Assembly (NCBI RefSeq): GCF_013085545.1
Contig: NZ_CP039543.1
Coordinates: forward strand, 2,480,001 to 2,544,000
Direction: 5' to 3'
Length of the DNA: 64,000 nucleotides
Origin: Oceanidesulfovibrio marinus
GTDB lineage: Bacteria > Desulfobacterota > Desulfovibrionia > Desulfovibrionales > Desulfovibrionaceae
Part shown: piece after piece, positions 18,885 to 27,582 of the stretch
Position numbering within the stretch: the first letter of the stretch is position 1
Layout of the letters: each line of letters begins with the position of its first letter
The notes under the pieces: generated by a model
Told to the model about the DNA's origin: nothing
Database searches by the model: none
What the model saw: only the letters and a program-made list of their open reading frames with translations
Program-made: the position numbers and the translations under genes

Positions 18885-19727
18885 ATGCCCGAGATACACG
18901 CCTCCACCGGCCCGGCGCCGGAGCATGACCCGCGGCCCCTCGTGTCCATTGTCGTGCCCACATACAACCAGGCGCGCTATTTGCCGGCCTGCCTGGACGC
19001 GATTCTGTTCCAGGAATACCCGCGGCTGGAGGTCATCGTGATTGCCGATCCCTCGCCGGACGAGACGTTCAGCGTGCTGGAGGAGTATGCAGCCGGGTTG
19101 GGCGACACGGCCTCCTTTGCTTCACAGTACGATGCCGAGGCAGACACGGTACGCCGCACCGTGCACCCGCGCTACCCGGCCGGCCGCGAGCTGACGATTA
19201 TTCTGAACGAGACGCGCGCCGGCCACGGCGGCTCATACAACCAGGGCATGCGCCGCGCCCGCGGCGAGTACGTAACGTACGTGGCGTCGGACGACATGCC
19301 GCACCCGTCAATGATCGCCGAGCTTGCCGCGCCGCTGGAAGCGGACGAGGCCGACTTCTGCTACGCGGACATGCACATCATTGACGACGACGGCCGCATC
19401 CTGCGCCGGTTCTCGTTGCCGGAGTACAGCTTCGCGCGCAGTTTCGGGGACTGGTACCTGGTGGGCGTGGCCAAGCTCTACCGCCGGGCGCTACACGAGC
19501 AGTACGGCTACTTCGACGAGTCGTACACGGCCAACGACCACGAGTGCTACCTGCGCTTCGCCATGGCCGGAGCACGGTTCCGCCATCTGCCGCGTGTGCT
19601 CTACTCCGTGCGCAGCCACGACGGCCGGGAGGCGGATGTCCACAGTCCAGAAAGTTGGACACACCTGATGCGCGAGTCGAGCGCGCTTGTACAGAAAGCA
19701 CGACAGTTTCTCAGGGACGCTGAATGA
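18885..19727 (+). CDS. Family 2 glycosyltransferase
   Basis: 280 residues. The N-terminus has the GT-A nucleotide-sugar fold VSIVVPTYNQARYLPACLDA, then LEVIVIADPSPDETFSVLEE. The metal-binding Asp pair is in YVASDDMPHPSM, with FCYADMHIIDDDGRI behind it. No membrane segment was seen, so it is probably a cytoplasmic enzyme adding a sugar to a surface polysaccharide or lipid carrier. It stands beside a sulfotransferase, a CMP-sugar synthase-like gene and an unknown gene, together a small glycan cassette. Donor and acceptor are unknown. Confidence 0.88.
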   Translation: MPEIHASTGPAPEHDPRPLVSIVVPTYNQARYLPACLDAILFQEYPRLEVIVIADPSPDETFSVLEEYAAGLGDTASFASQYDAEADTVRRTVHPRYPAGRELTIILNETRAGHGGSYNQGMRRARGEYVTYVASDDMPHPSMIAELAAPLEADEADFCYADMHIIDDDGRILRRFSLPEYSFARSFGDWYLVGVAKLYRRALHEQYGYFDESYTANDHECYLRFAMAGARFRHLPRVLYSVRSHDGREADVHSPESWTHLMRESSALVQKARQFLRDAE

Positions 19728-19729
19728 GT

Positions 19730-19794
19730 CGAGGGGCGCTGCCCCTCGGGCTTCTCGCAAGGGGAACCATGTTCCCCTCGCCGCCGGAGGCGTA
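19730..19794 (+). repeat. Dispersed multi-hairpin repeat, copy C (short)
   Basis: Modules cgaggggcgctgcccctcg and aaggggaaccatgttcccc, then cgccggaggcgta, with the central modules missing. It occupies the space between the convergent glycosyltransferase and sulfotransferase genes. Confidence 0.7.
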
Positions 19795-19798
19795 TCTT

Positions 19799-20422
19799 TT
19801 AAACGTTTTTTGAATCCCGCGTGTACTTCTCCTGCGCCAGCTCCACGACAGCGGATGCCGACTCAAAGCCCCAGAAGCGCTCGATGGTGCGGACCGTCTG
19901 GTCCGGGTTGTCCAGAAGATCGCGGAAACGAACCTCCAGAACGCCTTGCTCCAGCCAGCCGGCGCGGAATCGTTCCAGCTCGCCGCCGTCACCGATGACG
20001 CCGATTTCCTCGGCGCGGGCAAGCCATTCGTCCTCGGTCTCCAGGCCATCAAAGGGCTGCAGCCGGTGATGGATGCCCAGACGGACCGCCCGTCGCCATG
20101 CCGCCACAATCTCGCGGGGATCGCGGTGGAGCAGGACCTTGGGCGTCGCGGCGAGCATGCGCCGGTTGTGCGGCGTGGGCGCCGCATGAACCTTGTAGAT
20201 GCACTGGCGCGAGGTCATGAGCTGCGCGCACTCCGCGGACAGCTCCTTGAAGTCCGAGCCGTGGAAGGTGTGGAGATGGGTGTAGCCGGGGCTGGGCTCC
20301 AGGGCCTGGATCACGTCGCGGCTCAGTCCTTCCGCGCCCATGTATCCCGGCAGGCCGAGGCGGTCGGCTAGGGTGCGCAGGAGCGAGGTGGAGGCGCTTT
20401 TGGGCGTGGCGATAAGCAGCAT
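19799..20422 (-). CDS. Sulfotransferase-family protein
   Basis: 207 residues from ATG at 20422 (AAGGA 8 bases upstream); longer open frame upstream lacks support. The N-terminal LLIATPKSASTSLLRTL resembles the 5'-phosphosulfate-binding loop of PAPS sulfotransferases, and LLHRDPREIVAAWRRAV resembles the 3'-phosphate-binding segment. It would transfer sulfate from PAPS to a hydroxyl of a glycan or lipid. Dissimilatory sulfate reducers make mainly APS, so a PAPS user implies an APS kinase elsewhere in the genome. It shares the locus with a glycosyltransferase and a cytidylyltransferase-like gene, suggesting sulfated surface glycan. Confidence 0.78.
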   Translation of the reverse strand: MLLIATPKSASTSLLRTLADRLGLPGYMGAEGLSRDVIQALEPSPGYTHLHTFHGSDFKELSAECAQLMTSRQCIYKVHAAPTPHNRRMLAATPKVLLHRDPREIVAAWRRAVRLGIHHRLQPFDGLETEDEWLARAEEIGVIGDGGELERFRAGWLEQGVLEVRFRDLLDNPDQTVRTIERFWGFESASAVVELAQEKYTRDSKNV

Positions 20423-20569
20423 GGGCTTTCCTTGCGGCGGCGAACGTGGCAACACGGTGTGGATGCGCGCGGTGGTTCGCCTGCTCTGTGGATACGCCGG
20501 GCAGCCGGCGCAGGCAAGCATACGCCGTGGCTCGACTGAAATTTTTCTTGGAACAACGACAGATTACCC

Positions 20570-21400
20570 ATGAATATCGCAGCCCGCAAACAACGCTATC
20601 TCGCCAACCCAGACGGCGCGATCACCGTTGTGCACATCCCGGCGCGCGGCGGGTCCACGCGTGTGCCCCGCAAGAATATCCACCTGTTGGGCGGCGCGCC
20701 ACTCATCGCCTACTCCATTTGCGTGGCCCGCTCTCTGCGTGGCGTGGACAGGGTGATTGTGAATACGGACTCCGAGGAGATAGCCGAGGTGGCGCGGGCA
20801 TACGGGGCCGAGACGCCGTTTCTGCGGCCGGCCGAGATATCCCACGAGACCGCCCTGCTCCAGGACGCCCAACGCTACGCCATGGACTGGCTGGAGTCGT
20901 GCGGTGCGACCCTGGCCGGCTTCGTGACCCTCTACCCCACCAGCCCGTTTCGCTCCCTCGCGCGAACGCAGGCCATGTTGGACGAGGTGCGGCGGCGAAC
21001 ACTGGTGGGCACCATGGTGCGCGTGCCGTTCCAGTGGGGCCGCGTGTGCCGCGAGCGCGGCGACGGAATGCTGGAGCCCATCGCCCAGGCGGCACAACAC
21101 AGCGGAGACCTGGACGCCGCCATGACCGAGGCGTACCGCACCTTTCTGGCGCAACGTTTTCCGGGCAGCGAGCATCTGGCCGCCGGCAGGCTCGCGCACA
21201 TCAAGCGCACCGGGCACTTCATCGGCATCGGCTTCCACGACGAATCCCCGGAAGACGGCGATGCCTGCTACTTCGAGATCGAGCACCCGCTGGAACGCAT
21301 CGACATCGACACGGACGAGGACTTCGCCCTGGCCGAGGAGGCGCTGGCGCGGTTCGATTTCGGCTTTAATATCGCGCGCCCCGAGGAGTGCGGCCGATGA
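20570..21400 (+). CDS. CMP-N-acetylneuraminate synthetase-like cytidylyltransferase
   Basis: 276 residues. The nucleotidyltransferase core is clear: VVHIPARGGSTRVPRKNIHL (CTP-binding loop), PLIAYSICVARSL, VIVNTDSEEIAEVARAYGA and TLYPTSPFRS. These are signatures of the NeuA/KdsB-like acylneuraminate cytidylyltransferase family, which activates sialic, legionaminic or pseudaminic-type acids with CTP. A C-terminal extension (about 190-276) is not recognised. No synthase for such a sugar was seen in the window, so the activated sugar is unknown. The stop overlaps the next gene (ATGA). Confidence 0.82.
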   Translation: MNIAARKQRYLANPDGAITVVHIPARGGSTRVPRKNIHLLGGAPLIAYSICVARSLRGVDRVIVNTDSEEIAEVARAYGAETPFLRPAEISHETALLQDAQRYAMDWLESCGATLAGFVTLYPTSPFRSLARTQAMLDEVRRRTLVGTMVRVPFQWGRVCRERGDGMLEPIAQAAQHSGDLDAAMTEAYRTFLAQRFPGSEHLAAGRLAHIKRTGHFIGIGFHDESPEDGDACYFEIEHPLERIDIDTDEDFALAEEALARFDFGFNIARPEECGR

Positions 21401-22110
21401 TCGTGCTGGTGGATGCGCGGGCATGGTCCCAACGGGATGTGGAACTGCTGGCCGCCGCGGCGGAGTATTTGCGGGAGGCCGTGCACGCGGCCGCGCCCTC
21501 ACGCAAGGTCTGGATGGTGAACGAGGCGTCACCGATCACGCCGCCGGACTCTGCCGAGGCCTATGCCCCGCCTGCCGGAACGGGCACGGAGTGGTCCACC
21601 ATTTTAGACAGCTTTCTTGCCAGCCGTGAGGTTGCCGGGCGCGAGGTGTACGAGGACATTCTGTACCTTTCCCCGCTGGCCGGGCCGCTGCGGGCGCAGA
21701 CCGTGCAGGAGGCGGTGTCCCTGCACGCCGATGCGCCGTCTGCGCAGGTCATCATCCGCGTACGGCGGCTGCCTGCCCGCGAGCATCTGGTGTTCCTGCA
21801 GCCATTGCCGGAAGAGGCCATGCGGGACGGGGCGCTGATAACACATGCGCGGCTCAAGCCGTGGCCGCAGGTCATCGCAGCCGGCGGTTTGGATGCAGAC
21901 GCGGCCTCGCTCCTGCCGCTTACGCCGGAGCTGGACGGTTGCGGCAGCCATTGTCTGCCGCGGCTGCCGTATGCGGACGGCGCGCTTGTGCTGGTACCGG
22001 CCGCGCTTATCGCATCGCGCCGCTACAAGGACGCCGCGCAGCATTGCTACGTGGAGATCGGCCCGAACCAGGGCGTCGGATTGGAAGGATTGCTCTACGA
22101 AACGTGCTGA
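21397..22110 (+). CDS. Uncharacterised protein coupled to the cytidylyltransferase gene
   Basis: 237 residues from ATG at 21397, with GAGGAG 8 bases upstream; a GTG at 21388 sits on that Shine-Dalgarno. I do not recognise the family. There is no signal peptide or membrane helix. It begins MIVLVDARAWSQRDVELL and alternates short hydrophobic strands with helices, which suggests a soluble alpha/beta protein. Translational coupling to the NeuA-like gene suggests a role in the same sugar-activation or glycan pathway. No catalytic motif is obvious. Confidence 0.72.
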   Translation: MIVLVDARAWSQRDVELLAAAAEYLREAVHAAAPSRKVWMVNEASPITPPDSAEAYAPPAGTGTEWSTILDSFLASREVAGREVYEDILYLSPLAGPLRAQTVQEAVSLHADAPSAQVIIRVRRLPAREHLVFLQPLPEEAMRDGALITHARLKPWPQVIAAGGLDADAASLLPLTPELDGCGSHCLPRLPYADGALVLVPAALIASRRYKDAAQHCYVEIGPNQGVGLEGLLYETC

Positions 22111-22164
22111 AGCACGGGGGGCGCGTCTTTCATCATACGTAGCGGACGAGTGTTTCTGCTGGCG

Positions 22165-24069
22165 TTAATGCGGCGGCAAGCTTTCGATGGCGCAGGTATC
22201 GTTGTCCGCCACCTCCATTGCCTTGTCGCCCCAATGCTCGGCCACCTTCTTGTTGTAGAAGGCGATGACCTCCCGCCGACCGAGCATGCCCAGCAGCTTG
22301 CTGCTGTCGTTGTCCTGCACCACCGGTATCCTGTCGATATTCTTGATAGTGAACTTCTTGAGCACCGTGTTCAGGTCCTCAAGCGGTGTGGTGGCGATGA
22401 TGTCCGGGTTGGCAATGTCCTTGACGCGGACGAGCTCCTCCAGCTGCGGCTCGAACAGGATGCAGCGCACGTCGTTGAGCGAGAAGATGCCCGTGAGCCT
22501 GCTGCTCTCGTCCACCACCGGGAAGTAGTGCTGCTCTGTGGTGGAGATAAGCTCCTTGAACCGCTTGAAGGCCATGTCCTCCGGCACGGTGCGCACGGAG
22601 CGCATCTGGTCCAGCAGGTCTCGCACCTTGTACTGCTGCAGCACGTCCACGAACAGCTCGCCGGCATGGGCCGGGCTCGAGAACTTGTCCGGCACCTGCT
22701 CCTCGTAAATGGAGAAGTTCTTGGAGAGCATGTGGCAGAGGAAGCAGACCATGAGGCTGGGCAGCAACAGATGGTAGGAGTTGGTCATCTCCGAGACGAA
22801 GATGATGGTGGAGACCGGCGTGGAGGACACGGCGGTGAAGAAGCCGGCCATGCCCACCAGCACGAAGGCGCCGGGATGCGTTACCAGGTTGGGGAAGAAG
22901 TCGTGGAACAGCGTGCCCACGGCGCCGCCCAGGGCTCCGCCTATGACCACCGAGGGGCCGAACACGCCGCCCGAGCCGCCCGAGCCGATGGTGAAGGATG
23001 TGGTGACGATCTTGCCCGCGGCCACGCCCAGCAGAAGCAGCAACGGCGCGTTGCCGACCAGCCCTGTCTGGACAATGCCGTAGCCGAAGGCCAATGATTC
23101 CGGAAGATAGAAGCCGACAACACCCGTGAGCAGGCCACCAATGGCCGGCTTGTAATGGTTCTTGATGGGGATGATCTTGAAGAGGTCACGCACCCCGTAG
23201 AAGCATTTGACGTAGAGGAACCCGCCGCCCACCAGGACCAGCGCCAGCACCAGGTACGGCCCGAGCTCCAGCGGGTTGTCGAACCTGAAGTCCGGGGCCT
23301 GGAAGAGCGAGCCCCAGCCGTAGACAAGGCAGTACACGCAGTAGGCCACAACCGAGGCGATGCCGGCCGGGATGAGCACGTCTGACTCGAAGTCGGCGTC
23401 GCTGTAGAGCACCTCGGAGGCGAAGAGCGCGCCAGCCAGAGGGGCGCGGAAGATGGCGCCCACGCCGGCGCCCATGCCGGCCGCGAGCATGATGCGGCGC
23501 TCGCGCTCCGAGAGCTTGAGCCGCGTGGCCAGAAAGGAGCCGAAGCCGGCCCCGATCTGCGCAATGGGGCCCTCCCGTCCGCCGGAGCCGCCCGTGGTCA
23601 GGGTAATGGTCGAGGCGATGGTCTTGATGATGGGCACGCGGCCGCGAATGATGCCGCCCTTGTTGTGGTAGGCGTCAATGGCGCCGTCCGTGCCGTGGCC
23701 CTCTGCTTCCGGGGCCCAGGTGTACACGATAAAACCGCTGACCAGACCGCCGATGGCAGGCAGCGCCAGCAGAATCCAGCGGTTGAACTGGGTATCCGTG
23801 TGGGGAAGAATCGCCTTCTCGCCGGGCACGGAGGTCGGCCGGTAGCCGGCCATGCCGTCCAGGAAGTAATGCATGCCCAGCTCGCACAGCGTCTGGAAAA
23901 GGATGGCTCCCAGCCCGGCGATGAAGCCGATGAGCATGAAGAGAAACAGCCAGCGAAAGGTTGCTTGCAAGGAGTGCGGCCGGCCCCGCAGATTGAAGAA
24001 CCGGCGCAAGCCTTCTGAAAAGGCCGTCATCTGCCGTTTCGCTCCTGTTCCGCCGGCGGTCTCATCCAT
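22165..24069 (-). CDS. clcA: ClC-family chloride channel/transporter with C-terminal CBS pair
   Basis: 634 residues. The ClC membrane core (about 35-450) contains TGGSGGREGPIAQIGAGFGS, whose Glu is the expected gating glutamate of GREGP, and GSGGSGGVFGPSVVIGGALG. The region after about 470 has two CBS domains (RTVPEDMAFKRFKELISTTE onward; IIATTPLEDLNTVLKKF), typical ligand-binding regulators of ClC proteins. It moves chloride or fluoride-like anions, either as a channel or in exchange for protons. The start overlaps the stop of the upstream USP gene by 8 bases, so the two form an operon. Confidence 0.9.
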   Translation of the reverse strand: MDETAGGTGAKRQMTAFSEGLRRFFNLRGRPHSLQATFRWLFLFMLIGFIAGLGAILFQTLCELGMHYFLDGMAGYRPTSVPGEKAILPHTDTQFNRWILLALPAIGGLVSGFIVYTWAPEAEGHGTDGAIDAYHNKGGIIRGRVPIIKTIASTITLTTGGSGGREGPIAQIGAGFGSFLATRLKLSERERRIMLAAGMGAGVGAIFRAPLAGALFASEVLYSDADFESDVLIPAGIASVVAYCVYCLVYGWGSLFQAPDFRFDNPLELGPYLVLALVLVGGGFLYVKCFYGVRDLFKIIPIKNHYKPAIGGLLTGVVGFYLPESLAFGYGIVQTGLVGNAPLLLLLGVAAGKIVTTSFTIGSGGSGGVFGPSVVIGGALGGAVGTLFHDFFPNLVTHPGAFVLVGMAGFFTAVSSTPVSTIIFVSEMTNSYHLLLPSLMVCFLCHMLSKNFSIYEEQVPDKFSSPAHAGELFVDVLQQYKVRDLLDQMRSVRTVPEDMAFKRFKELISTTEQHYFPVVDESSRLTGIFSLNDVRCILFEPQLEELVRVKDIANPDIIATTPLEDLNTVLKKFTIKNIDRIPVVQDNDSSKLLGMLGRREVIAFYNKKVAEHWGDKAMEVADNDTCAIESLPPH

Positions 24070-24919
24070 CGAGCAGGCGTGCTGTTTCCGTCTGGTACCA
24101 TGGATGTGTCTTGAAGTTCGGCCCGGCCACGAGCAGCGGGTTGGGGAGCACGGACTGCACGAGCTCCATCTTTGATCCGAACAACATTTCCTTTATGATT
24201 CCATGCCCATATGCTCCAAGCACCACCAGGGCGTCGTGGGGCACGTCGTAAAGCAGCTTTGCAAAATCCACGTCCCGGTAATCCCAGATGCGGACCTCCC
24301 GGGCCATTGCATCCGACAGCTCGTTTTTGGCGAGGATCTCCTCGTACTTTTCGCGCTCATCCTCCTTGGCCACGGTGAACACGTCCAGGGGCAGGCCGCT
24401 GTCGCGCGCAATGCGCAAGCCCAGGTAGAACGACTTCACGGCGTTGACCGATCCGCCGAAAAATACCGCGACGCTCTGCCACGGTTTGTACACGGGCGGG
24501 GGAATGAGCACGGGGAACCGCGCCGTCTTGAGGATGGTGCGCACCTTGGAGCCGATAATGCCGAGGGCGATGGATGTGGACTTGTCCGCAATGATGCGCG
24601 GGCTGGTCATGAACTCCACGTTCGTGGGCACGTCCGGCAGCGTGGAAGCCGTGAACTCCTTGGTCTCCAACAGATCCACCACCAGATTCCGACCCTTGGT
24701 CAGGCCGTTCAGGTGCTCCACGGCCGTGTCGGGATCGTTCAGGTAGGAGCCGTCCAGGTCCACCTGCACAGCCTCGTACTCGAAGTACATCAGAAACTTG
24801 GGCATCCGGGGGATGTAAACCTTGAGGTCCAGCCCAAGAGTTTCACAGAAGTACAGCGAGTTGAGCAGCGTCTCCCGACCAAAGGGGGTATTGCGGAATA
24901 TGTGCAGCAGGCTTGGCAT
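24062..24919 (-). CDS. Universal stress protein (UspA-like)
   Basis: 285 residues from ATG at 24919 (AAGAGAG upstream); the longer frame would start inside a repeat. Two Usp-like halves are suggested. The C-terminal half has AVFFGGSVNAVKSFYLGLRI and ends with the ATP-binding type motif VVLGAYGHGIIKEMLFGS followed by NPLLVAGP, while the N-terminal half is divergent. It is translationally coupled to a ClC channel with CBS domains, both possible adenine-nucleotide sensors. Confidence 0.8.
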   Translation of the reverse strand: MPSLLHIFRNTPFGRETLLNSLYFCETLGLDLKVYIPRMPKFLMYFEYEAVQVDLDGSYLNDPDTAVEHLNGLTKGRNLVVDLLETKEFTASTLPDVPTNVEFMTSPRIIADKSTSIALGIIGSKVRTILKTARFPVLIPPPVYKPWQSVAVFFGGSVNAVKSFYLGLRIARDSGLPLDVFTVAKEDEREKYEEILAKNELSDAMAREVRIWDYRDVDFAKLLYDVPHDALVVLGAYGHGIIKEMLFGSKMELVQSVLPNPLLVAGPNFKTHPWYQTETARLLDG

Positions 24920-25072
24920 GGTCTCTCTTTTCCCAGTGTTGGAAGTGTAGACGATTTTAAAACGAGCGCAAGTGGATGCTGAAATTCCGGCTCCTCCTGC
25001 GCAACTGTTTGTCATGCCCCCGCCCTTTGTGTATTCGTAATAGACTGGATAGACATTTTTAGAAATAGAATG

Positions 25073-25170
25073 CGAGGGCTTCGCCCTCGAACTCCCACCA
25101 GGGAGCATCGCTCCCTGGACCCTATATTAGGGGTCCAGGGGAACTAAGTTCCCCTGGCCGCCGGAGGCTT
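25073..25170 (+). repeat. Dispersed multi-hairpin repeat, copy D
   Basis: Forward copy: cgagggcttcgccctcg, ccagggagcatcgctccctgg, gaccc..ggggtc, ccaggggaactaagttcccc, gccgccggaggc. It fills the gap between the divergent USP and disulfide-reductase genes. The remaining 24920-25072 contains no gene. Confidence 0.85.
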
Positions 25171-25200
25171 CATACACGCGAGCACTCAAGGAGCCGTCTC

Positions 25201-26670
25201 ATGGCGACGTACGATTACGACATCGGCATTATCGGCGCCGGCTCGGCCGGCCTCACCGTGGCTTCCGGCGCAGCGCAGATCGGGGCCAAGACGCTGCTGG
25301 TGGAGAAGCGCGCGTTCCTGGGCGGCGACTGCCTGCACTACGGCTGCGTGCCCTCCAAGACGCTCATCCGCTCCGCCCACGTCTACCACCTCATGCGCTC
25401 CGGGCCACAGTACGGTCTGCCGCAAGCCGAGGTGCCGCCTGTGGATTTCGCCACAATCCGGGCGCGCATCCGCTCGGTCATCGGCACCATCCAGGAGCAC
25501 GACTCGGTGGAACGCTTCTGCTCCCTGGGCGCGCAGGTCAAGTTCGGCACGGCCGAGTTCACGGACGAGCATACCATCCGCCTGCACGGCGCAAGCATCA
25601 GCGCGGCCAAGTGGGTCATCGCCGCCGGCTCCAGCCCCTCGATTCCGCCCATCGAGGGCTTGTCCGACGTGCCGTACCTGACCAACGAGACGCTTTTTTC
25701 CATGGACCGGCTGCCCGGCTCCATGCTCATCCTGGGGGCCGGACCGGTGGCTATCGAGATGGCCCAGGCCCTGAACCGTCTGGGCTGCGCCGTGACCGTG
25801 ATCCAGCGGAGCGGGCAGATTCTCTCCAACGAGGACGCGGACATGGCCGCTCTGGTGCAGGCCGCCCTCGAAGACGAAGGCGTGACCATCATCACCGGGG
25901 TCCAGGCCAAGCTGGCGCGCAAGACCGCAGGTGGTGTGGAGGTGGTCTACGAGAAGGACGGCCAGGAGCTCGTTGCCGCGGGCGAGGCCCTGTTTGTGGC
26001 CCTGGGCCGCCACCCCAACGTGGACACCATGGCCCTGGAGAACGCCGGCGTGGACTTCACCCCACGCGGTGTGGGCGTGGACGCCAAAATGCGCACCAGC
26101 CAGTCGCACATCTTTGCCTGCGGCGACATCACCGGCCGCTGGCAATTCACCCACGCCGCCGGCTACGAAGGCGGCATCGTCATCTCCAACGCCCTGTTCC
26201 GCTTCCCACGCGCTGCGGAGTACACCTGGATGCCGCGCGCCACATACACCGATCCGGAGCTCGCCGCCGTGGGCATGACCGAGGTCCAGTGCAAGGACGC
26301 CGGCCTGGACTACACGGTATGGACCGAGGCGTTCCGCGAGAACGACCGCAGCCTTGCCGAGGGCTACACGGCAGGTCGCCTCAAGCTCATCCTGGACGCC
26401 AAGGAACGCCCACTGGGCGTGCAGATATTCGGACCCAACGCCGGCGAGCTGCTGGCCGAATGGACTGCCGTGCTCAACGGCGGTATCAAACTCTCCAGCC
26501 TGGCCTCCATGGTCCACGCCTACCCCACCCTGGCCGAGATCAACAAAAAGGTCGCCTCGGACATCATGGCGCCCAAGATCTTCGGCGGGCTGGTCAAAAA
26601 AGGCGTGGGCTTCTTCTTCAACTACCGCGGCCAGGCCTGCGAGTGGACCCTTGGTATGGATGAGGAGTAA
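25201..26670 (+). CDS. FAD-dependent pyridine-nucleotide disulfide oxidoreductase (Lpd/MerA-like)
   Basis: 489 residues. It has an N-terminal FAD-binding GxGxxG (IGIIGAGSAGLTVASGAA), the redox-active disulfide in GGDCLHYGCVPSKTL (CxxxxC), a central NAD(P)-binding GxGxxxxE (LILGAGPVAIEMAQALNRLG), FACGDITG and a C-terminal dimerisation domain with HAYPTLAE, where the His-Pro-equivalent of lipoamide dehydrogenases is a Tyr-Pro. There is no heavy-metal domain at the N-terminus. No 2-oxoacid dehydrogenase genes are nearby, so a classic Lpd role is unlikely. It precedes a TVP38/TMEM64 membrane protein, an association also known as gene fusions, which suggests a membrane-linked redox role. Confidence 0.87.
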   Translation: MATYDYDIGIIGAGSAGLTVASGAAQIGAKTLLVEKRAFLGGDCLHYGCVPSKTLIRSAHVYHLMRSGPQYGLPQAEVPPVDFATIRARIRSVIGTIQEHDSVERFCSLGAQVKFGTAEFTDEHTIRLHGASISAAKWVIAAGSSPSIPPIEGLSDVPYLTNETLFSMDRLPGSMLILGAGPVAIEMAQALNRLGCAVTVIQRSGQILSNEDADMAALVQAALEDEGVTIITGVQAKLARKTAGGVEVVYEKDGQELVAAGEALFVALGRHPNVDTMALENAGVDFTPRGVGVDAKMRTSQSHIFACGDITGRWQFTHAAGYEGGIVISNALFRFPRAAEYTWMPRATYTDPELAAVGMTEVQCKDAGLDYTVWTEAFRENDRSLAEGYTAGRLKLILDAKERPLGVQIFGPNAGELLAEWTAVLNGGIKLSSLASMVHAYPTLAEINKKVASDIMAPKIFGGLVKKGVGFFFNYRGQACEWTLGMDEE

Positions 26671-26700
26671 ACTTCATCGCGACCAGTGGTGTGGTGGACT

Positions 26701-26833
26701 CTGTCCCCCACGCCCCCTGCCAGGGGAACATTGTTCCCCTGGACCCCAAATATGGGTCCAGGGAGCTAAGCTCCCTGGTGGGAGCCCGAGGGCGAAACCC
26801 TCGGAATCACAACGGTTGGGACAACGTCCCCCC
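26701..26833 (-). repeat. Dispersed multi-hairpin repeat, copy E (reverse, full length)
   Basis: Reverse-orientation full copy. From left to right: gtccccc, caggggaacattgttcccc, ggaccccaaatatgggtcc, cagggagctaagctccctg, cgagggcgaaaccctcg, with another gtccccc at the right end. It lies between two genes on the same strand, so it would be transcribed within their message. Confidence 0.85.
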
Positions 26834-26850
26834 ACTCGTAAGGAGCGAAA

Positions 26851-27579
26851 ATGCAGACCAAGACCTGGAAAAAGCTAGCCATTCTCGGCGCCATCGCAGT
26901 GGCGGTCGTGTTGTTTTTCGCCCTGGGCCTGCACAAGTACCTGACCCTGTCCCAGCTCAAGGGCTCGCGGGATGCGCTGTTGCGCCTGTACCAGGAGCAC
27001 ACGGTGCTCTTTGTGGCCGCGTACTTTGCCGCCTATGTAGCCATCGCCGCGCTCAGCCTACCGGGAGCCGCGGTGATGACCCTGGCCGGCAGCGCCATTC
27101 TCGGCTTCTGGACCGGCCTGATCACGGTCTCCTTTGCCTCATCCATCGGCGCGCTTCTGGCCTGCGCCATCTCCCGGTACGTGGCCGGGGGTTATGTGCA
27201 GCGACGTTTCGGCGACAAGCTGGGCCGGTTCAACGCCGGCATCGAGCGCGAGGGCGCGTTCTACCTCTTCACCCTGCGCCTTATCCCGGTCTTTCCGTTC
27301 TTCGTCATCAACCTGGTCATGGGCCTGACCAGGATGCCGCTCGTCACCTTCTACTGGGTTTCGCAGCTGGGCATGCTGCCCGGCACGGCCGTGTACGTGA
27401 ACGCGGGCACGCAGCTCGGCGAACTCGACTCCCTGTCCGGCATCCTGAGCTGGCAGATCATCGCCTCGTTCGCCCTGCTGGGCATCTTCCCCCTGGTCGC
27501 CAAGAAGGTGCTGGGCTGGTACCGCGCCAAGAAGGGGTTGCAGGCCGCGCCTGTGCAGGAGCCCAGCGTAAAAAACTGA
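26851..27579 (+). CDS. TVP38/TMEM64 (DedA-superfamily) membrane protein
   Basis: 242 residues with about five to six hydrophobic segments. The VTT/SNARE-associated region is visible: LSLPGAAVMTLAGSAILGFW, ASSIGALLACAISRYVAG and the conserved FYLFTLRLIPVFPFFVINL, then FYWVSQLGMLPGTAVYVNAG. Family members are thought to be lipid scramblase- or transporter-like inner-membrane proteins. The Shine-Dalgarno is AAGGAG. It follows a flavoprotein disulfide reductase with which TVP38 proteins are sometimes fused. Confidence 0.87.
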   Translation: MQTKTWKKLAILGAIAVAVVLFFALGLHKYLTLSQLKGSRDALLRLYQEHTVLFVAAYFAAYVAIAALSLPGAAVMTLAGSAILGFWTGLITVSFASSIGALLACAISRYVAGGYVQRRFGDKLGRFNAGIEREGAFYLFTLRLIPVFPFFVINLVMGLTRMPLVTFYWVSQLGMLPGTAVYVNAGTQLGELDSLSGILSWQIIASFALLGIFPLVAKKVLGWYRAKKGLQAAPVQEPSVKN

Positions 27580-27582
27580 GTC

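Noticed and set aside
25201-26670. The disulfide oxidoreductase considered as mercuric reductase
   Set aside because: It lacks the N-terminal heavy-metal domain and the C-terminal vicinal Cys pair, and no mer genes are nearby.
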